A program made the translations under genes and the position numbers. From NCBI RefSeq assembly GCF_016919445.1, contig NZ_CP070356.1:1433501-1497500 (forward strand): a stretch of DNA of 64,000 bases, given 5' to 3'. Positions 16,795 to 25,589 of this stretch are shown here, piece by piece (positions within the stretch are counted from its first letter, which is position 1; every line of letters begins with the position of its first letter). Under the pieces are notes generated by a model, which was not told where the DNA came from, searched no databases, and saw only the letters and a program-made list of their open reading frames with translations. The DNA comes from Pseudomonas sp. PDNC002 (GTDB lineage Bacteria > Pseudomonadota > Gammaproteobacteria > Pseudomonadales > Pseudomonadaceae).

Positions 16795-18432
16795 ATGATC
16801 GCCCTGCGAGAAGCCTGGAAAGCCGGACTCTTTGGCCGCGAACACTGGACGCGCAACCTGGTGGCCGGCGTCATCGTCGGGGTCGTCGCGCTGCCGCTGG
16901 CGATGGCGTTCGCGATTGCCAGCGGGGTGAAGCCGGAGCAGGGTATCTATACGGCGATCTTCGCCGGCGCCCTGGTCTCGCTGCTGGGCGGCAGCCGGGT
17001 GCAGATCGCGGGGCCGACCGGCGCCTTCATCGTCATCCTCGCCGGAGTCACCGCCAAGTACGGCGTCGACGGCCTGCAGATCGCCACGCTGATGGCCGGC
17101 GCGATCCTCGTGCTGCTGGGCGTCAGTCGCCTGGGCAGCATCATCCGCTTCATCCCCGCGCCGGTGATCGTCGGCTTCACCGCCGGTATCGGGGTGATCA
17201 TCTGGGTCGGCCAATGGAAGGACTTCTTCGGCCTTCCCGCCGTGACCGGCGAACACTTCCACCAGAAGCTCTGGCACCTGATCCAGGCCCTGCCGCAACT
17301 GCACCTCGCGACGACCCTGCTGGCGCTGCTGAGCCTGGCGCTGGTGCTGTTCACCCCGCGCATCGCCGCGTTGCGCCGGGTGCCCGGCCCGCTGGTGGCG
17401 ATGGTGGTGGTGACGGCCATCCAGTCGCTGTTCCACTTCGACGGCGTGGCCACCATCGGCAGCGCCTTCGGCGGCATTCCCCAGGGCCTGCCCAGCTTCA
17501 GCCTGCCGGAAGTGACGCTGCCGCGCGTGCTCGAACTGATCGGCCCGGCCTTCGCCATCGCCATGCTCGGCGCCATCGAATCGCTGCTCTCGGCGGTGGT
17601 CGCCGACGGCATGGCCGGCACCCGCCACGACTCCAACCAGGAGTTGATCGGCCAGGGCATCGCCAACCTGGTCACCCCGCTGTTCGGCGGCATCGCCGCC
17701 ACCGGCGCCATCGCCCGCACCGCGACCAACATCCGCAACGGCGGCAACAGCCCGCTGGCCGGGATCACTCATGCGGCCACGCTGGTGCTGATCCTGCTGT
17801 TCCTCGCACCGCTGGCGTCGAACATTCCGCTCTGCGCGCTGGCGGCGATCCTCTTCGTGGTGGCCTGGAACATGAGTGAGGCACGGCACTTCCTGTTCAT
17901 GCTCAAGCGTGCGCCGCGCGCCGACGTGGCGATCCTGCTGGTGACCTTCCTGCTCACCGTGTTCAGCGACCTGGTGATCGCGGTGAACATCGGCGTGATC
18001 CTCGCCATGCTGCACTTCCTGCGGCGCATGGCGTCTTCGGTGGAAGTACACGCCGATGACGGCCCCGAGCTGGACGTGGAACTGCGCGGCCGTGGCCTTG
18101 GCGACCTGCCGCCGGGGGTGCTGGTGTACAGCATCGAGGGGCCGCTGTTCTTTGGCGCGGCGGAGACCTTCGAGCGCGCGTTGGCGAAGACGCATACCGA
18201 CCCGAAGGTGCTGATCATCCGCCTGCGCCACGTGCCGTTCATGGACATCACTGGGTTGCAGACCCTGCAGGAAGTGATCGAGCAATTGCAGCGGCGCGGC
18301 ATCGAAGTGCGGTTGTGCGAAGCCAATGCGCGGGTGCTGGGCAAGCTGCGCAAGGCTGGGGTGCTGGAGGAGATTGGTGCGGGGTATCACCCGGACTTCC
18401 CGGCGGCGTTGGCGGCGGGTGCGCCATCTTGA
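16795..18432 (+). CDS. SulP-family anion transporter with C-terminal STAS domain
   Basis: A 545-residue protein. The membrane part (about residues 15-425) starts with GVIVGVVALPLAMAFAIASGVKPEQGIY, the SulP signature, followed by GPTGAFIVILAG and about 12 further hydrophobic segments. The STAS domain (about 435-540) contains the loop MDITGLQTLQEVIEQLQRRG. Family members carry sulfate, bicarbonate or dicarboxylates with Na+ or H+; the sequence does not decide which. The start at 16795 fits the SulP length and has GGAG upstream; an in-frame start at 16630 would add an unrelated 55 residues. Its position just before a sulfur-scavenging island makes sulfate attractive but unproven. Confidence 0.9.
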   Translation: MIALREAWKAGLFGREHWTRNLVAGVIVGVVALPLAMAFAIASGVKPEQGIYTAIFAGALVSLLGGSRVQIAGPTGAFIVILAGVTAKYGVDGLQIATLMAGAILVLLGVSRLGSIIRFIPAPVIVGFTAGIGVIIWVGQWKDFFGLPAVTGEHFHQKLWHLIQALPQLHLATTLLALLSLALVLFTPRIAALRRVPGPLVAMVVVTAIQSLFHFDGVATIGSAFGGIPQGLPSFSLPEVTLPRVLELIGPAFAIAMLGAIESLLSAVVADGMAGTRHDSNQELIGQGIANLVTPLFGGIAATGAIARTATNIRNGGNSPLAGITHAATLVLILLFLAPLASNIPLCALAAILFVVAWNMSEARHFLFMLKRAPRADVAILLVTFLLTVFSDLVIAVNIGVILAMLHFLRRMASSVEVHADDGPELDVELRGRGLGDLPPGVLVYSIEGPLFFGAAETFERALAKTHTDPKVLIIRLRHVPFMDITGLQTLQEVIEQLQRRGIEVRLCEANARVLGKLRKAGVLEEIGAGYHPDFPAALAAGAPS

Positions 18433-18470
18433 GGGGAAATCCCGGGGAAGATCGGGCGCCAGGGCGATTG

Positions 18471-18590
18471 CCCTCACCCCAGCCCTCTCCCAGAGGGAGA
18501 GGGAGCTGACATGGCATCCGGCGAACGCCGTGCATCCCGGCAACGCCGAACGGCCCCCTCTCCCCTTGGGAGAGGGTTGGGGTGAGGGAA
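18471..18590. repeat. Dispersed intergenic repeat (CCCTCTCCC family), copy 3
   Basis: Outer arms CCCTCACCCCAGCCCTCTCCC and their complement enclose about 80 bases with a second GGGAGAGGG/CCCTCTCCC pair. It separates the convergent SulP and ABC ATPase genes and may form a large hairpin that stops transcription from either side. Confidence 0.7.
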
Positions 18591-18630
18591 GACCCCGGCT
18601 GCGAGCTCGCAAATGGCGTAAGAGCGAAGA

Positions 18631-19440
18631 TCACCCCTGCATCAGCTCCGCCAGCAACTCTTCCTTCAACTTCGTCAGCACCGGCTCCCCACGCTCGCGC
18701 GGATGCGGCAGGTCGACCCGCACCTCATGGCGAATCCGCCCGGGCCGCGCGTCCATCACCACCACCCGGTCGCCCAGGTACAACGCTTCCTCCACGTCAT
18801 GAGTGACCATGATCATGGTGCTGCGTTGCTGCACCCAGATGCGTTGCAGTTCGTGCTGCAGGCGCACGCGGGTGAGGGCGTCGAGCGCGCCGAAAGGCTC
18901 GTCCAGCAGCAGCACCTTGGGCTGGGTGATCAGCGCGCGGGCGATGGCCGCGCGTTGCGCCATGCCGCCGGAGAGCTGGTGTGGATAGGCCTGCTCGAAG
19001 CCGGTCAGACCCACCAGCTCCAGGTGCTCGGCGACCCGCTCGCGCTTTTCGGCGCGGCTGAGCTTCTGGTTCTTCAGCGCCAGGGCGACGTTGTCTTCCA
19101 CGGTCTTCCAGGGGAACAGGCGGTGGTCCTGGAACACGATGCCGCGCTCCAGGCTGGTGCCGGTCACGCTCTGCCCGTCGAGCAGGATGCGCCCGCTGTA
19201 ATCGTTTTCGAGGCCGACGATCAGCCGCAGCAGCGAGGATTTTCCGCAGCCGCTGGCGCCGACGATGCTGACGAATTCGCCGGGGCGCACGTCGAGGGAG
19301 ATGTTCTCCAGCACCGGCAGGCTGCGGCCATCGATGGAATAGGCCTTGCTCAGGCCCTGGATGGCCAGCGCGCCCGATTGCGCCTGCTGGGCGGGAAGGA
19401 TGGCGGGGTCGAGGATCGCGTTCATGATCGAGGCACTCAT
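18631..19440 (-). CDS. ABC transporter ATP-binding protein, nitrate/sulfonate/taurine type
   Basis: A 269-residue NBD of the SsuB/TauB class. Walker A is GASGCGKSS, the Q-loop is FQDHRLFPW, the signature is LSGGMAQR, Walker B is VLLLDEPFGALD and the switch His is in VTHDVEEAL. It would power the two permeases encoded just upstream (stop of the first permease to this start is 10 bases). ATG 19440 and ATG 19425 are both possible starts. It is the last gene of the minus-strand run that begins with the monooxygenase at 25.5 kb. Confidence 0.9.
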   Translation of the reverse strand: MSASIMNAILDPAILPAQQAQSGALAIQGLSKAYSIDGRSLPVLENISLDVRPGEFVSIVGASGCGKSSLLRLIVGLENDYSGRILLDGQSVTGTSLERGIVFQDHRLFPWKTVEDNVALALKNQKLSRAEKRERVAEHLELVGLTGFEQAYPHQLSGGMAQRAAIARALITQPKVLLLDEPFGALDALTRVRLQHELQRIWVQQRSTMIMVTHDVEEALYLGDRVVVMDARPGRIRHEVRVDLPHPRERGEPVLTKLKEELLAELMQG

Positions 19441-19450
19441 GGCAATAGGG

Positions 19451-20212
19451 TCAGCGCAGGTTGCGCCAGCGCAGCAGGTGGCGGCTGAGGCGGGCGAACA
19501 GCTGGTTCATGGCGTAGCCGAGCAGGCCGATGCTGAGCACGCCGATCACCACGATCTCCATGCGCGAGCCGGTCTCGGCGTTCATCATCAGGTTGCCCAG
19601 GCCCATTCCGGTGGAAAGGAACAGCTCGCAGCCCACCGAACTCACCCAGGCGAAGGCCAGCGCGTGCAGCACGCCATTGCTCAGGCTGGGCAGCGCGCCG
19701 GGCAGCAGCACTTCGCGGAACTGCTGCCAGGGGCCGAAGGCATATAGGCGGCCGACTTCGCGGTAGCGCTTCTCCACGTCGCGGAAGCCCTCGAAGGCGT
19801 TCAGCGTCATCGGGTAGAAGGCGGCGAGGCTGACGATCAGCACCTTGGACGGCTCGCCGCTGCCGAACCACAGGGCGATCAGCGGAATCAGGCCGAGGAT
19901 CGGCACCTGGCGGATCGTGTGGTACAGCGGTGCGAACAGCCGCTCCACGGGGCGCGACAAGGCCATCCCGGCGCCCAGCGCGAAGCCGGCGAGCACGCCG
20001 ATCAGCAGGCCGAGGCAGGTACGTTGCAGGCTGGCAGCGACACTCAGCCACAGCTCGCCGGTGCGGATCAGCTCGGCAAAACCCGCGCCGATGCGTTCGA
20101 GCGGTACGAAGGCGTAAGCGGCGCTGGCGCCCTGTTGCGACTGCCAGTGCCACGCGGCGATCAGCAGCGCCGGCAGCACCAGTCCACGTAGCGATCTGAG
20201 AGGGCGGATCAT
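19451..20212 (-). CDS. ABC transporter permease, SsuC/TauC type (second of pair)
   Basis: A 253-residue inner-membrane permease with about six hydrophobic segments and the EAA loop around YREVGRLYAFGPWQQFREVLLPGALPSL. The start at 20212 overlaps the stop of the preceding permease gene by four bases (ATGA). It probably pairs with that permease as a heterodimer under the ATPase at 18631. No binding protein lies in this operon; the nearest candidate is at 34582-35655. Confidence 0.88.
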   Translation of the reverse strand: MIRPLRSLRGLVLPALLIAAWHWQSQQGASAAYAFVPLERIGAGFAELIRTGELWLSVAASLQRTCLGLLIGVLAGFALGAGMALSRPVERLFAPLYHTIRQVPILGLIPLIALWFGSGEPSKVLIVSLAAFYPMTLNAFEGFRDVEKRYREVGRLYAFGPWQQFREVLLPGALPSLSNGVLHALAFAWVSSVGCELFLSTGMGLGNLMMNAETGSRMEIVVIGVLSIGLLGYAMNQLFARLSRHLLRWRNLR

Positions 20213-20970
20213 GGCGTCGGTCTCCAGCGCAGCAGGCGCTTTTCCAGCAGGCGGAAAGCGAAATCGAGGACGAAGCCGATGGCGCCGGTGACGATCACCC
20301 CGACCATCACGATGTCGATGCGCAGCATCTGCCGGCTCAGCTCGATCATCTGCCCAAGGCCGCTGTCGGCGGCGAGCAGCTCGGCGGCCACCAGCACCAT
20401 CCAGGCGCGGCTCAGGCTGATGCGCAGGCCGGTGACGATGGGCGGCGCGGCGGCCGGGAAGGCGACGTCGCGCAGCAGGCTCCACAGCGGCAGGCGGTAC
20501 ACGCTGGCGACCTCGAAGTAGCCGCGCGGGATGCCCTTCACCCCCTCGCTGGCGGCCAGCGCCACGGGAAAGAAGGCGGCCTTGGTGACGATCAGGATCT
20601 TGAAGGTTTCTTCCACGCCGAAGAACAGGATGAACATCGGGATCAGCGCAATCGACGGCACCTGGCGCAGCGTGTGGAACAGCGGTGCGCAGTAAGCTTC
20701 CACGGTCTTCGACAGCGCCATGGCGGTGCCGAACACCAGGCCGCCCAGGGCACCGATGCTGAAGCCGATGGCCAGGCGCGACAGGCTGTTGACCACGTGC
20801 TCGCGCAGCTCGCCGCTGGCCAGCAGGTCCTTGAAGCTGGCCCAGACTTCCGCCGGCGGCACCAGCAGTTGCGGCGGGAACCAGCCGGCGCGCGCGGCGA
20901 TGAACCAGGCCAGCAGCAGGAGCAGCGGCGAGACAAACCAGCTCAGGCGATCCAGGGTACGCGGGGCCAT
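20209..20970 (-). CDS. ABC transporter permease, SsuC/TauC type (first of pair)
   Basis: A 253-residue permease of the same family as its neighbour, with similar length and layout, suggesting an old duplication. The EAA loop is visible in IPRGYFEVASVYRLPLWSLLRDVAFPAAAPPIVTG. It starts directly after the MFS stop (20971) and overlaps the next permease by four bases. Together with the ATPase it makes a complete importer lacking only a binding protein. Confidence 0.88.
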   Translation of the reverse strand: MAPRTLDRLSWFVSPLLLLLAWFIAARAGWFPPQLLVPPAEVWASFKDLLASGELREHVVNSLSRLAIGFSIGALGGLVFGTAMALSKTVEAYCAPLFHTLRQVPSIALIPMFILFFGVEETFKILIVTKAAFFPVALAASEGVKGIPRGYFEVASVYRLPLWSLLRDVAFPAAAPPIVTGLRISLSRAWMVLVAAELLAADSGLGQMIELSRQMLRIDIVMVGVIVTGAIGFVLDFAFRLLEKRLLRWRPTP

Positions 20971-22188
20971 TCAGCCCTCCTGCCCGAGCAGCGGCTCGGT
21001 GGTTTGCCGGCGCAGCTTGCGTTGCCAGCAGAACAGCGCAGCCAGCAGCACCAGGGGAATCCAGCAGAGGAACAGGTTGCCCAGCCCGACGAAGTGGCTG
21101 ATCGCCCCGCCCAGCAGCGCGCCGGAAAAGCTGCCGGACATCGAGGCGAGGTTGAACAGGCCGGAAATCTTGCTCTTGTCCATGGCGTGCTCGCCGAGCT
21201 GGGCCATGTTCACCAGGTGGATGAGCGCCGCCGCTGCGCTGAGCAGCACGCCGCCCAGGGCCAGCAGCCAGTAGTTGTGCGCGCTGCCGAGCAGCAGCAG
21301 GGCGAGCAGTGCCGCACTGAGGCTGCCGATGTAGGCAAGGCGCCGGCCGCTGCGCTCGATCAGGTAGCCGAAGCCGAACAGGCCGAGCACCGAGGCCAGG
21401 CCCTGGATCATCACCAGGCTCACCGCCTGGCCTTGCGAGAGGCCGGCGACTTCCATCGCCAGCAGCAGGATGAAGGTGCCGAACAGCGCACTGGTGGCGG
21501 CGCTGAGCAGTTCGATCAGGCAGCTCTCGGCGATCTCGACATTGGCCAGCATGCCGCCGACCTGTTGCAGCAGTCCGCCGGTGGCGGCAGCGACAGGCAC
21601 ATCCTCGCTGGGTGCCTCGCCTTCCCAGAAACCGAGGCTGTAGAAGGCCATCAGGCCGAAGCACAGGCCGATGGCGGCGAAGCCCCAGGCGAAGCTCGCC
21701 GCACCGCTCAGCCAGTTGCCCAGCAGCGGGCCAAGCAGGCCCATGCCCAGGGTCAGCGAGCCGCGGTACCAGCCGGCCTTGTCGTTGCCGATGCGCTTGA
21801 GCTGGCGCAGAAAGGCGCTGTTCATGGCGACGATGCGGAACGGGATGCACAGGCCGATCAGCAGCCGCGCGAAGGCCAGCCACAGCCAGCCACCGAACAG
21901 CGGAATGGCCAGGTTCAGCAGCATCGGCCCGAGGCTGGCGAGGAAGTACACCCGGCGCGCGCCGAAGCGGGCGATGACGAAGCCGGCGGGCAGGGTGAGG
22001 ATCACCATGCCGAGGGCTTCCATCGCCGAGATGATGCCGATCTGCATGGCGTTGGCGCCGATGCTGATGGCGTAGAGCGTGGTGACGATCTTCGCCATGC
22101 CGATGGTGGCCCCGCTGAAGGCCGCCAGCAGCATGAAGTTGAGCAGGAAGGCGCCGGGCCTTTCGCGCGGCGCGTCAGATGGCGACAT
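20971..22188 (-). CDS. MFS transporter in the sulfur operon
   Basis: A 405-residue 12-helix carrier. It has GFVIARFGARRVYFLASLGP, the MFS motif-A-like loop between helices 2 and 3, and GFGYLIERSGRRLAYIGSLS at the corresponding loop of the second half. The start at 22188 gives MSPSDAPRERPG followed by the first helix and overlaps the end of the DszB-like gene by 14 bases; upstream sequence in this frame is antisense to nothing useful and not family-like. Substrate unknown; export of a desulfurised product or import of the organosulfur compound are both possible. Confidence 0.85.
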   Translation of the reverse strand: MSPSDAPRERPGAFLLNFMLLAAFSGATIGMAKIVTTLYAISIGANAMQIGIISAMEALGMVILTLPAGFVIARFGARRVYFLASLGPMLLNLAIPLFGGWLWLAFARLLIGLCIPFRIVAMNSAFLRQLKRIGNDKAGWYRGSLTLGMGLLGPLLGNWLSGAASFAWGFAAIGLCFGLMAFYSLGFWEGEAPSEDVPVAAATGGLLQQVGGMLANVEIAESCLIELLSAATSALFGTFILLLAMEVAGLSQGQAVSLVMIQGLASVLGLFGFGYLIERSGRRLAYIGSLSAALLALLLLGSAHNYWLLALGGVLLSAAAALIHLVNMAQLGEHAMDKSKISGLFNLASMSGSFSGALLGGAISHFVGLGNLFLCWIPLVLLAALFCWQRKLRRQTTEPLLGQEG

Positions 22189-23230
22189 CGACTTTCCCCA
22201 GCAGCGCTCCCAGCGGGCGCGGGTCGATCCAGTCTTCCACCGAGAAGTCGCGGGCGATGAATTGCCAGCGCTGGAGAAACGCCGTGAGATCACGCAGCGC
22301 GTTGATCGAGCGCTCGGCCAGGTTGGTCTGCAGGCGCAGGTGGGCGTCGTCGCCGTAGGCGCTGGCCACCCAGAACTCACTGGTGTTCAGCTCGCGGGCG
22401 AGGAAGCGGCGGGTTTCTTCCGGATGTGCCCAGGCCCACTGCTCGGCGCGCAGCACGCTGTCGAGCACCAGCACGGCGGCGTCGAAATGCTCGTCCAGCA
22501 GTTGCTGGTCAACCGTCAGGGTGCGCGGCGTGCCGATGTTGGAACGCACCAGCGGCTCGGGGTGCGAGCCGACATCCATCACCACGTGCAGGCCGAATTC
22601 GTGGGCCAGTTGCAGGCCGTGGGCGCCCTTGAGGAAGATCGCGTCGATGTCGCCGCGCAGCAGGCCGATCAGCTCGTTGTTGCGCTGCACCACGCGGTTG
22701 CCCTTGAGCGCCACCTGGGCGCCGAACACATGGCGTACCGGGTCGTCACTGAAGGTGCCGCCGTAGGGGTAGTCCACCAGTTCGACGTCGCGCACTTCCA
22801 GGCCTTCCAGGCGCAGGGCGTTTTCCAGCCCGCGCAGGGACTGGGCACGGGTGAAGTCGATCTGCACGTTGGCCCACTTCGGCAGGCCGAAGCGCCGGTG
22901 GCGCAGGTCGCGGATGCTGCGCACGCCGCTGTCCGGCGCGCTGACGATCAGTTGCACCTCGTCGCTCCACGACAGCCCGATCACCCGCGTGCGCGCGCCG
23001 CTGGCGCGGGCCCAGATCGACGGGATGTTGCCGCCGTGGCGCACGGAGTAGGGCAGGTGATGGTCGAAGTGCGCCTCGCGCACCTCGCGTTCGGAGGACT
23101 CGCGCAGCGACTGGATGCGCGTGCCGAAGGGGCGGAAGGCCTGGGCCAGGCGCCCGGATTCGACGGCGATGCCGAGTCCGGTGGGGACGGGGCTGTGGGT
23201 GTACCAGAGGGTTTCCAGCGGTGTGCTCAT
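22175..23230 (-). CDS. DszB-like (sulfinate desulfinase family) protein with Ser at the catalytic Cys position
   Basis: A 351-residue protein of the type II periplasmic-binding-protein fold, but without a signal peptide. The N-terminus ETLWYTHSPVPTGLGIAV aligns with the TLTYSNCPVPNALLTAS region of Rhodococcus DszB, where the Cys (Cys27) is catalytic. Here that residue is Ser13. The other DszB active-site residues appear conserved: His54 (AHFDH) and Arg64 in RHGG, spaced 10 apart as His60 and Arg70 in DszB. It is the paralogue of the next gene upstream, which keeps the Cys. It may be an inactive subunit, a binding protein or an enzyme with different chemistry. The start has a weak ribosome-binding site. 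Confidence 0.82.
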   Translation of the reverse strand: MSTPLETLWYTHSPVPTGLGIAVESGRLAQAFRPFGTRIQSLRESSEREVREAHFDHHLPYSVRHGGNIPSIWARASGARTRVIGLSWSDEVQLIVSAPDSGVRSIRDLRHRRFGLPKWANVQIDFTRAQSLRGLENALRLEGLEVRDVELVDYPYGGTFSDDPVRHVFGAQVALKGNRVVQRNNELIGLLRGDIDAIFLKGAHGLQLAHEFGLHVVMDVGSHPEPLVRSNIGTPRTLTVDQQLLDEHFDAAVLVLDSVLRAEQWAWAHPEETRRFLARELNTSEFWVASAYGDDAHLRLQTNLAERSINALRDLTAFLQRWQFIARDFSVEDWIDPRPLGALLGKVDVAI

Positions 23231-23250
23231 GAGAACTCGGAACTCGATAA

Positions 23251-23290
23251 CTCCCCTCTCCCTTCAGGGAGAGGGGCTGGGGGAGAGGGC
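23251..23290. repeat. Dispersed intergenic repeat (CCCTCTCCC family), short copy 4
   Basis: CCCCTCTCCC and GGGAGAGGGG form a tight hairpin with a short TTCA loop, followed by a second GGGAGAGGG. It fills the 78-base gap between the two DszB-like genes, inside an operon, and may reduce expression of the downstream genes. Confidence 0.7.
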
Positions 23291-23308
23291 TCGCCCTCGC
23301 GACGTTTT

Positions 23309-24361
23309 TCAGCTTGCCTTCTGGGCCAGGCTGCGCAGGGTTTCCAGCGGGCGCGGGTCGATCCACTCGCGCACGTCGAAGCGCGCCGGGACGAAGTTCC
23401 AGCGGTGCAGGAAGTCGGTGAAGTCCTGCAGGGCGAGAATCGAGCCTTCGTCCAGGTTGGTGCGCAGGCGCAGGTGGGCGTCTTCGCCGTAGGCGGTGGC
23501 GACCCAGAATTCGCTGCTGTTGGTTTCACGCGCCAGGTAGCGGCGGGTGTCGTCCGGGTGCTGGTGCGCCCAGTCCTCCGCGCGCAGCACCGAGGCGAGG
23601 ATCGCGGTGGCGGCGTCGGGGTGCTGCTCCAGCAGGTTGAGGTCGACGCTCAGGGTGCGCGGCGTGCCGTTGTTGGCGCGGATCAGCGGCTCCGGGTGCG
23701 CGCCGGTGTCGATCACCGTGTGCAGGCCGAACTGCTGTGCCAGCTGCACGGCGTGGGCGCCCTTGAGGAAGATCGCGTCGACTTCGCCACGCAGCAGGCC
23801 GACCAGTTCCGGGTTCTGGCTGCGCCGGCGGCTGCCGCCGTGGCCGGTGATGCCGACGATATTGCCCGGCGCTTCATCGCTGAAGGTGCCTTTCAGGCCG
23901 AAGTCCACCAGCTCCAGGTCGCGCACTTCCAGGCCTTCCAGGCGCAGGGCGTTTTCCAGGCCGCGGATGGCCTGGGCGCGGGTGAAGTCGATCTGCGCGC
24001 CGCTCCAGTCCGGCAGGCCGAAGCGCCGGCCTTTCAGGTCGCGCACGGTGCGGATACCACTCTCGGCGGTGGTCAGGATCAGTTGCGCTTCATCGGCCCA
24101 GGACAGGCCGATCACACGGGTCTCGCGGCCGCTGGCGCGGGCCCAGATGGCCGGGATGTTGCCGCCGTGGCGTACCGAGTTCTGCAGCGTGTGGTCGAAG
24201 TGCGACTCGCGCACCGCCTGGTCGGCGGACTCGCGCAGCGACTGGATCTTCGTGCCCTGCTCGGCCAGGGACTCTTCCAGCCAGCCTTTCTGCACGGCGA
24301 TGCCGAGGCCGGTGGGAACCGGGCAACGGGTGTACCAGAGGGTATCGAGGGGACGGGACAT
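23309..24361 (-). CDS. DszB-like sulfinate desulfinase-family protein (catalytic Cys present)
   Basis: A 350-residue cytoplasmic protein (no signal peptide). LDTLWYTRCPVPTGLGIAV near the N-terminus matches the DszB active-site segment with Cys13, and ESHFDHTLQNSVRHGGNIP supplies His54 and Arg64 at the spacing of DszB His60 and Arg70. DszB hydrolyses an aryl sulfinate to release sulfite. ATG 24361 has AAGGAG at good distance; longer in-frame extension upstream is antisense-like and runs through the monooxygenase gene. It lies 17 bases after that monooxygenase, recalling the DszA-DszB coupling. The exact substrate cannot be read from sequence; an ABC-binding-protein-like role is the alternative. 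Confidence 0.84.
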   Translation of the reverse strand: MSRPLDTLWYTRCPVPTGLGIAVQKGWLEESLAEQGTKIQSLRESADQAVRESHFDHTLQNSVRHGGNIPAIWARASGRETRVIGLSWADEAQLILTTAESGIRTVRDLKGRRFGLPDWSGAQIDFTRAQAIRGLENALRLEGLEVRDLELVDFGLKGTFSDEAPGNIVGITGHGGSRRRSQNPELVGLLRGEVDAIFLKGAHAVQLAQQFGLHTVIDTGAHPEPLIRANNGTPRTLSVDLNLLEQHPDAATAILASVLRAEDWAHQHPDDTRRYLARETNSSEFWVATAYGEDAHLRLRTNLDEGSILALQDFTDFLHRWNFVPARFDVREWIDPRPLETLRSLAQKAS

Positions 24362-24378
24362 GTGCAGCTCCTTGTGGG

Positions 24379-25533
24379 TCAGGCGCGGGCCTTGAGTTCG
24401 TGTACGTCGGCGCGTTTGCCCTGCACCAGCGGCAGCACTTCCTGGCCGATGCGCAGGGCTTCTTCCAGGTGCGGATTGCCGGCGAGGATGAAGGTGGAGA
24501 AACCGGCGTCGCGGTATTCGGCGAGACGCTCGGCGACGTTCTCGTGGCTGCCGACGAGGCCGATGGTCGGGCCCGGCTTGGCCTTGCCGAAGCCGGCCCA
24601 GAGGTTGGGGCCGAGGATCAGGTCGTCGAAGCGCTCGACGTTCTGGTGGTAGGCGGTCTGCCGCGCGGCGCCGACGGAGTCCGAGCCGGTGGCGAAGTTC
24701 TTGATGAAGGCGCTGGTGCGCGCGTCGATGCGCTCGTACTGGCGGCGCAGCTCGCTCCAGGCGGCCTCTTCGGTCTCGCGGGCGAACAGGTCGATGCGGA
24801 TGCCGAAGCGGATTTCGCGGCCCTGCTTGTCGGCCAGCTCGCGCACGCGCTCCAGGTGCGGCTTGAGCTTGTCGATGGGTTCGGCCCAGTTCAGGTAGAC
24901 GTCGGCGTGCTTTGCCGCGACGTCCAGCGCAGGGTCCGAGAAGCCGGAGAAGTACACGCCCGGTTTGCGCACGTTGCGCAGCGCGATGGGCAGAGAGCCG
25001 TTCTCCAGCTGGTAGATATCGCCCTGGTAGGAGAACTGCTCGTTCTTCCACAGGCCGTCGATGATGTCGAGGAACTCGCCGGTGCGCTGGTAGCGCTTGT
25101 CGTGCTCGAGGAAGTCGCCGTTGGCGCGCTGGCTGGCGGGGTTGCCGCCAGTGATGATGTTCCACTCCAGGCGGTCGCGGGACAGGTGCTGGAGGATGGC
25201 CGCCTGCTGCGCGGCATAGGCGGGCAGCGTCCAGGCGGCCTGGAAGGCGATCAGGAACTTGATCCGCCGGGTCTCGCGGGCCAGCGCGGCGGCGGCGATC
25301 CACGGTTCCGGCCCGGTGGGCAGCAGCGCGCCCTCGAAGCCGGCGATCTCGGCGGCCTTGGCGACCTGGGCGATGTAGTCGATGTAGGTGAAACCGTCCG
25401 GCTCGCCGTTGGGCAGACGGCCCGGAGCGATGTTGCCGGGGCGTTCGATATGGCTGCCGCGGTTGTTCTTGTCCGAGGCGAGATAGGGACCGTCGCTGCC
25501 CAGCGGCAGTCGCCAGAAGAATTCGGTGCTCAT
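24379..25533 (-). CDS. SsuD-family (LLM) FMNH2-dependent monooxygenase, atypical active site
   Basis: A 384-residue flavin-dependent TIM-barrel protein. The family frame is clear: LPTGPEPWIAAAALARET, RIKFLIAFQAAWTLPAYAAQ, SGFSDPALDVAAKHADVYLN and GSHENVAERLAEY. It resembles alkanesulfonate monooxygenase SsuD along its length but has an extra segment near residues 22-46. Residues important in E. coli SsuD differ here: the Cys54 loop is missing, His228 is Asp248 and Tyr331 is Asn353, while the preceding Arg (Arg246) remains. It heads the operon, with AAGGAG before the ATG and a sigma-54 promoter 57 bases upstream. A C-S cleaving oxygenation of an organosulfur compound is likely; the substrate is open. 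No NAD(P)H:FMN reductase gene is adjacent. Confidence 0.85.
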   Translation of the reverse strand: MSTEFFWRLPLGSDGPYLASDKNNRGSHIERPGNIAPGRLPNGEPDGFTYIDYIAQVAKAAEIAGFEGALLPTGPEPWIAAAALARETRRIKFLIAFQAAWTLPAYAAQQAAILQHLSRDRLEWNIITGGNPASQRANGDFLEHDKRYQRTGEFLDIIDGLWKNEQFSYQGDIYQLENGSLPIALRNVRKPGVYFSGFSDPALDVAAKHADVYLNWAEPIDKLKPHLERVRELADKQGREIRFGIRIDLFARETEEAAWSELRRQYERIDARTSAFIKNFATGSDSVGAARQTAYHQNVERFDDLILGPNLWAGFGKAKPGPTIGLVGSHENVAERLAEYRDAGFSTFILAGNPHLEEALRIGQEVLPLVQGKRADVHELKARA

Positions 25534-25589
25534 GGCCTTGCTCCTTTACGTTGCGGGGGCAGCGTCGTGCTGCTCGTGCAAGGTGTTGA

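Noticed and set aside
19451..21883. An 810-codon frame extending the SsuC-like permease upstream
   Set aside because: Only the last 253 codons resemble a permease; the extension is out of frame with the upstream permease and MFS genes and is Arg/Pro-rich. Start set at 20212.
20674..24652. Very long plus-strand open frames opposite the permease, MFS and DszB-like genes
   Set aside because: They are mirror frames of GC-rich genes: rich in Arg, Ala, Gln and Gly, no recognisable motif, no ribosome-binding site, and the opposite strand encodes clear families.
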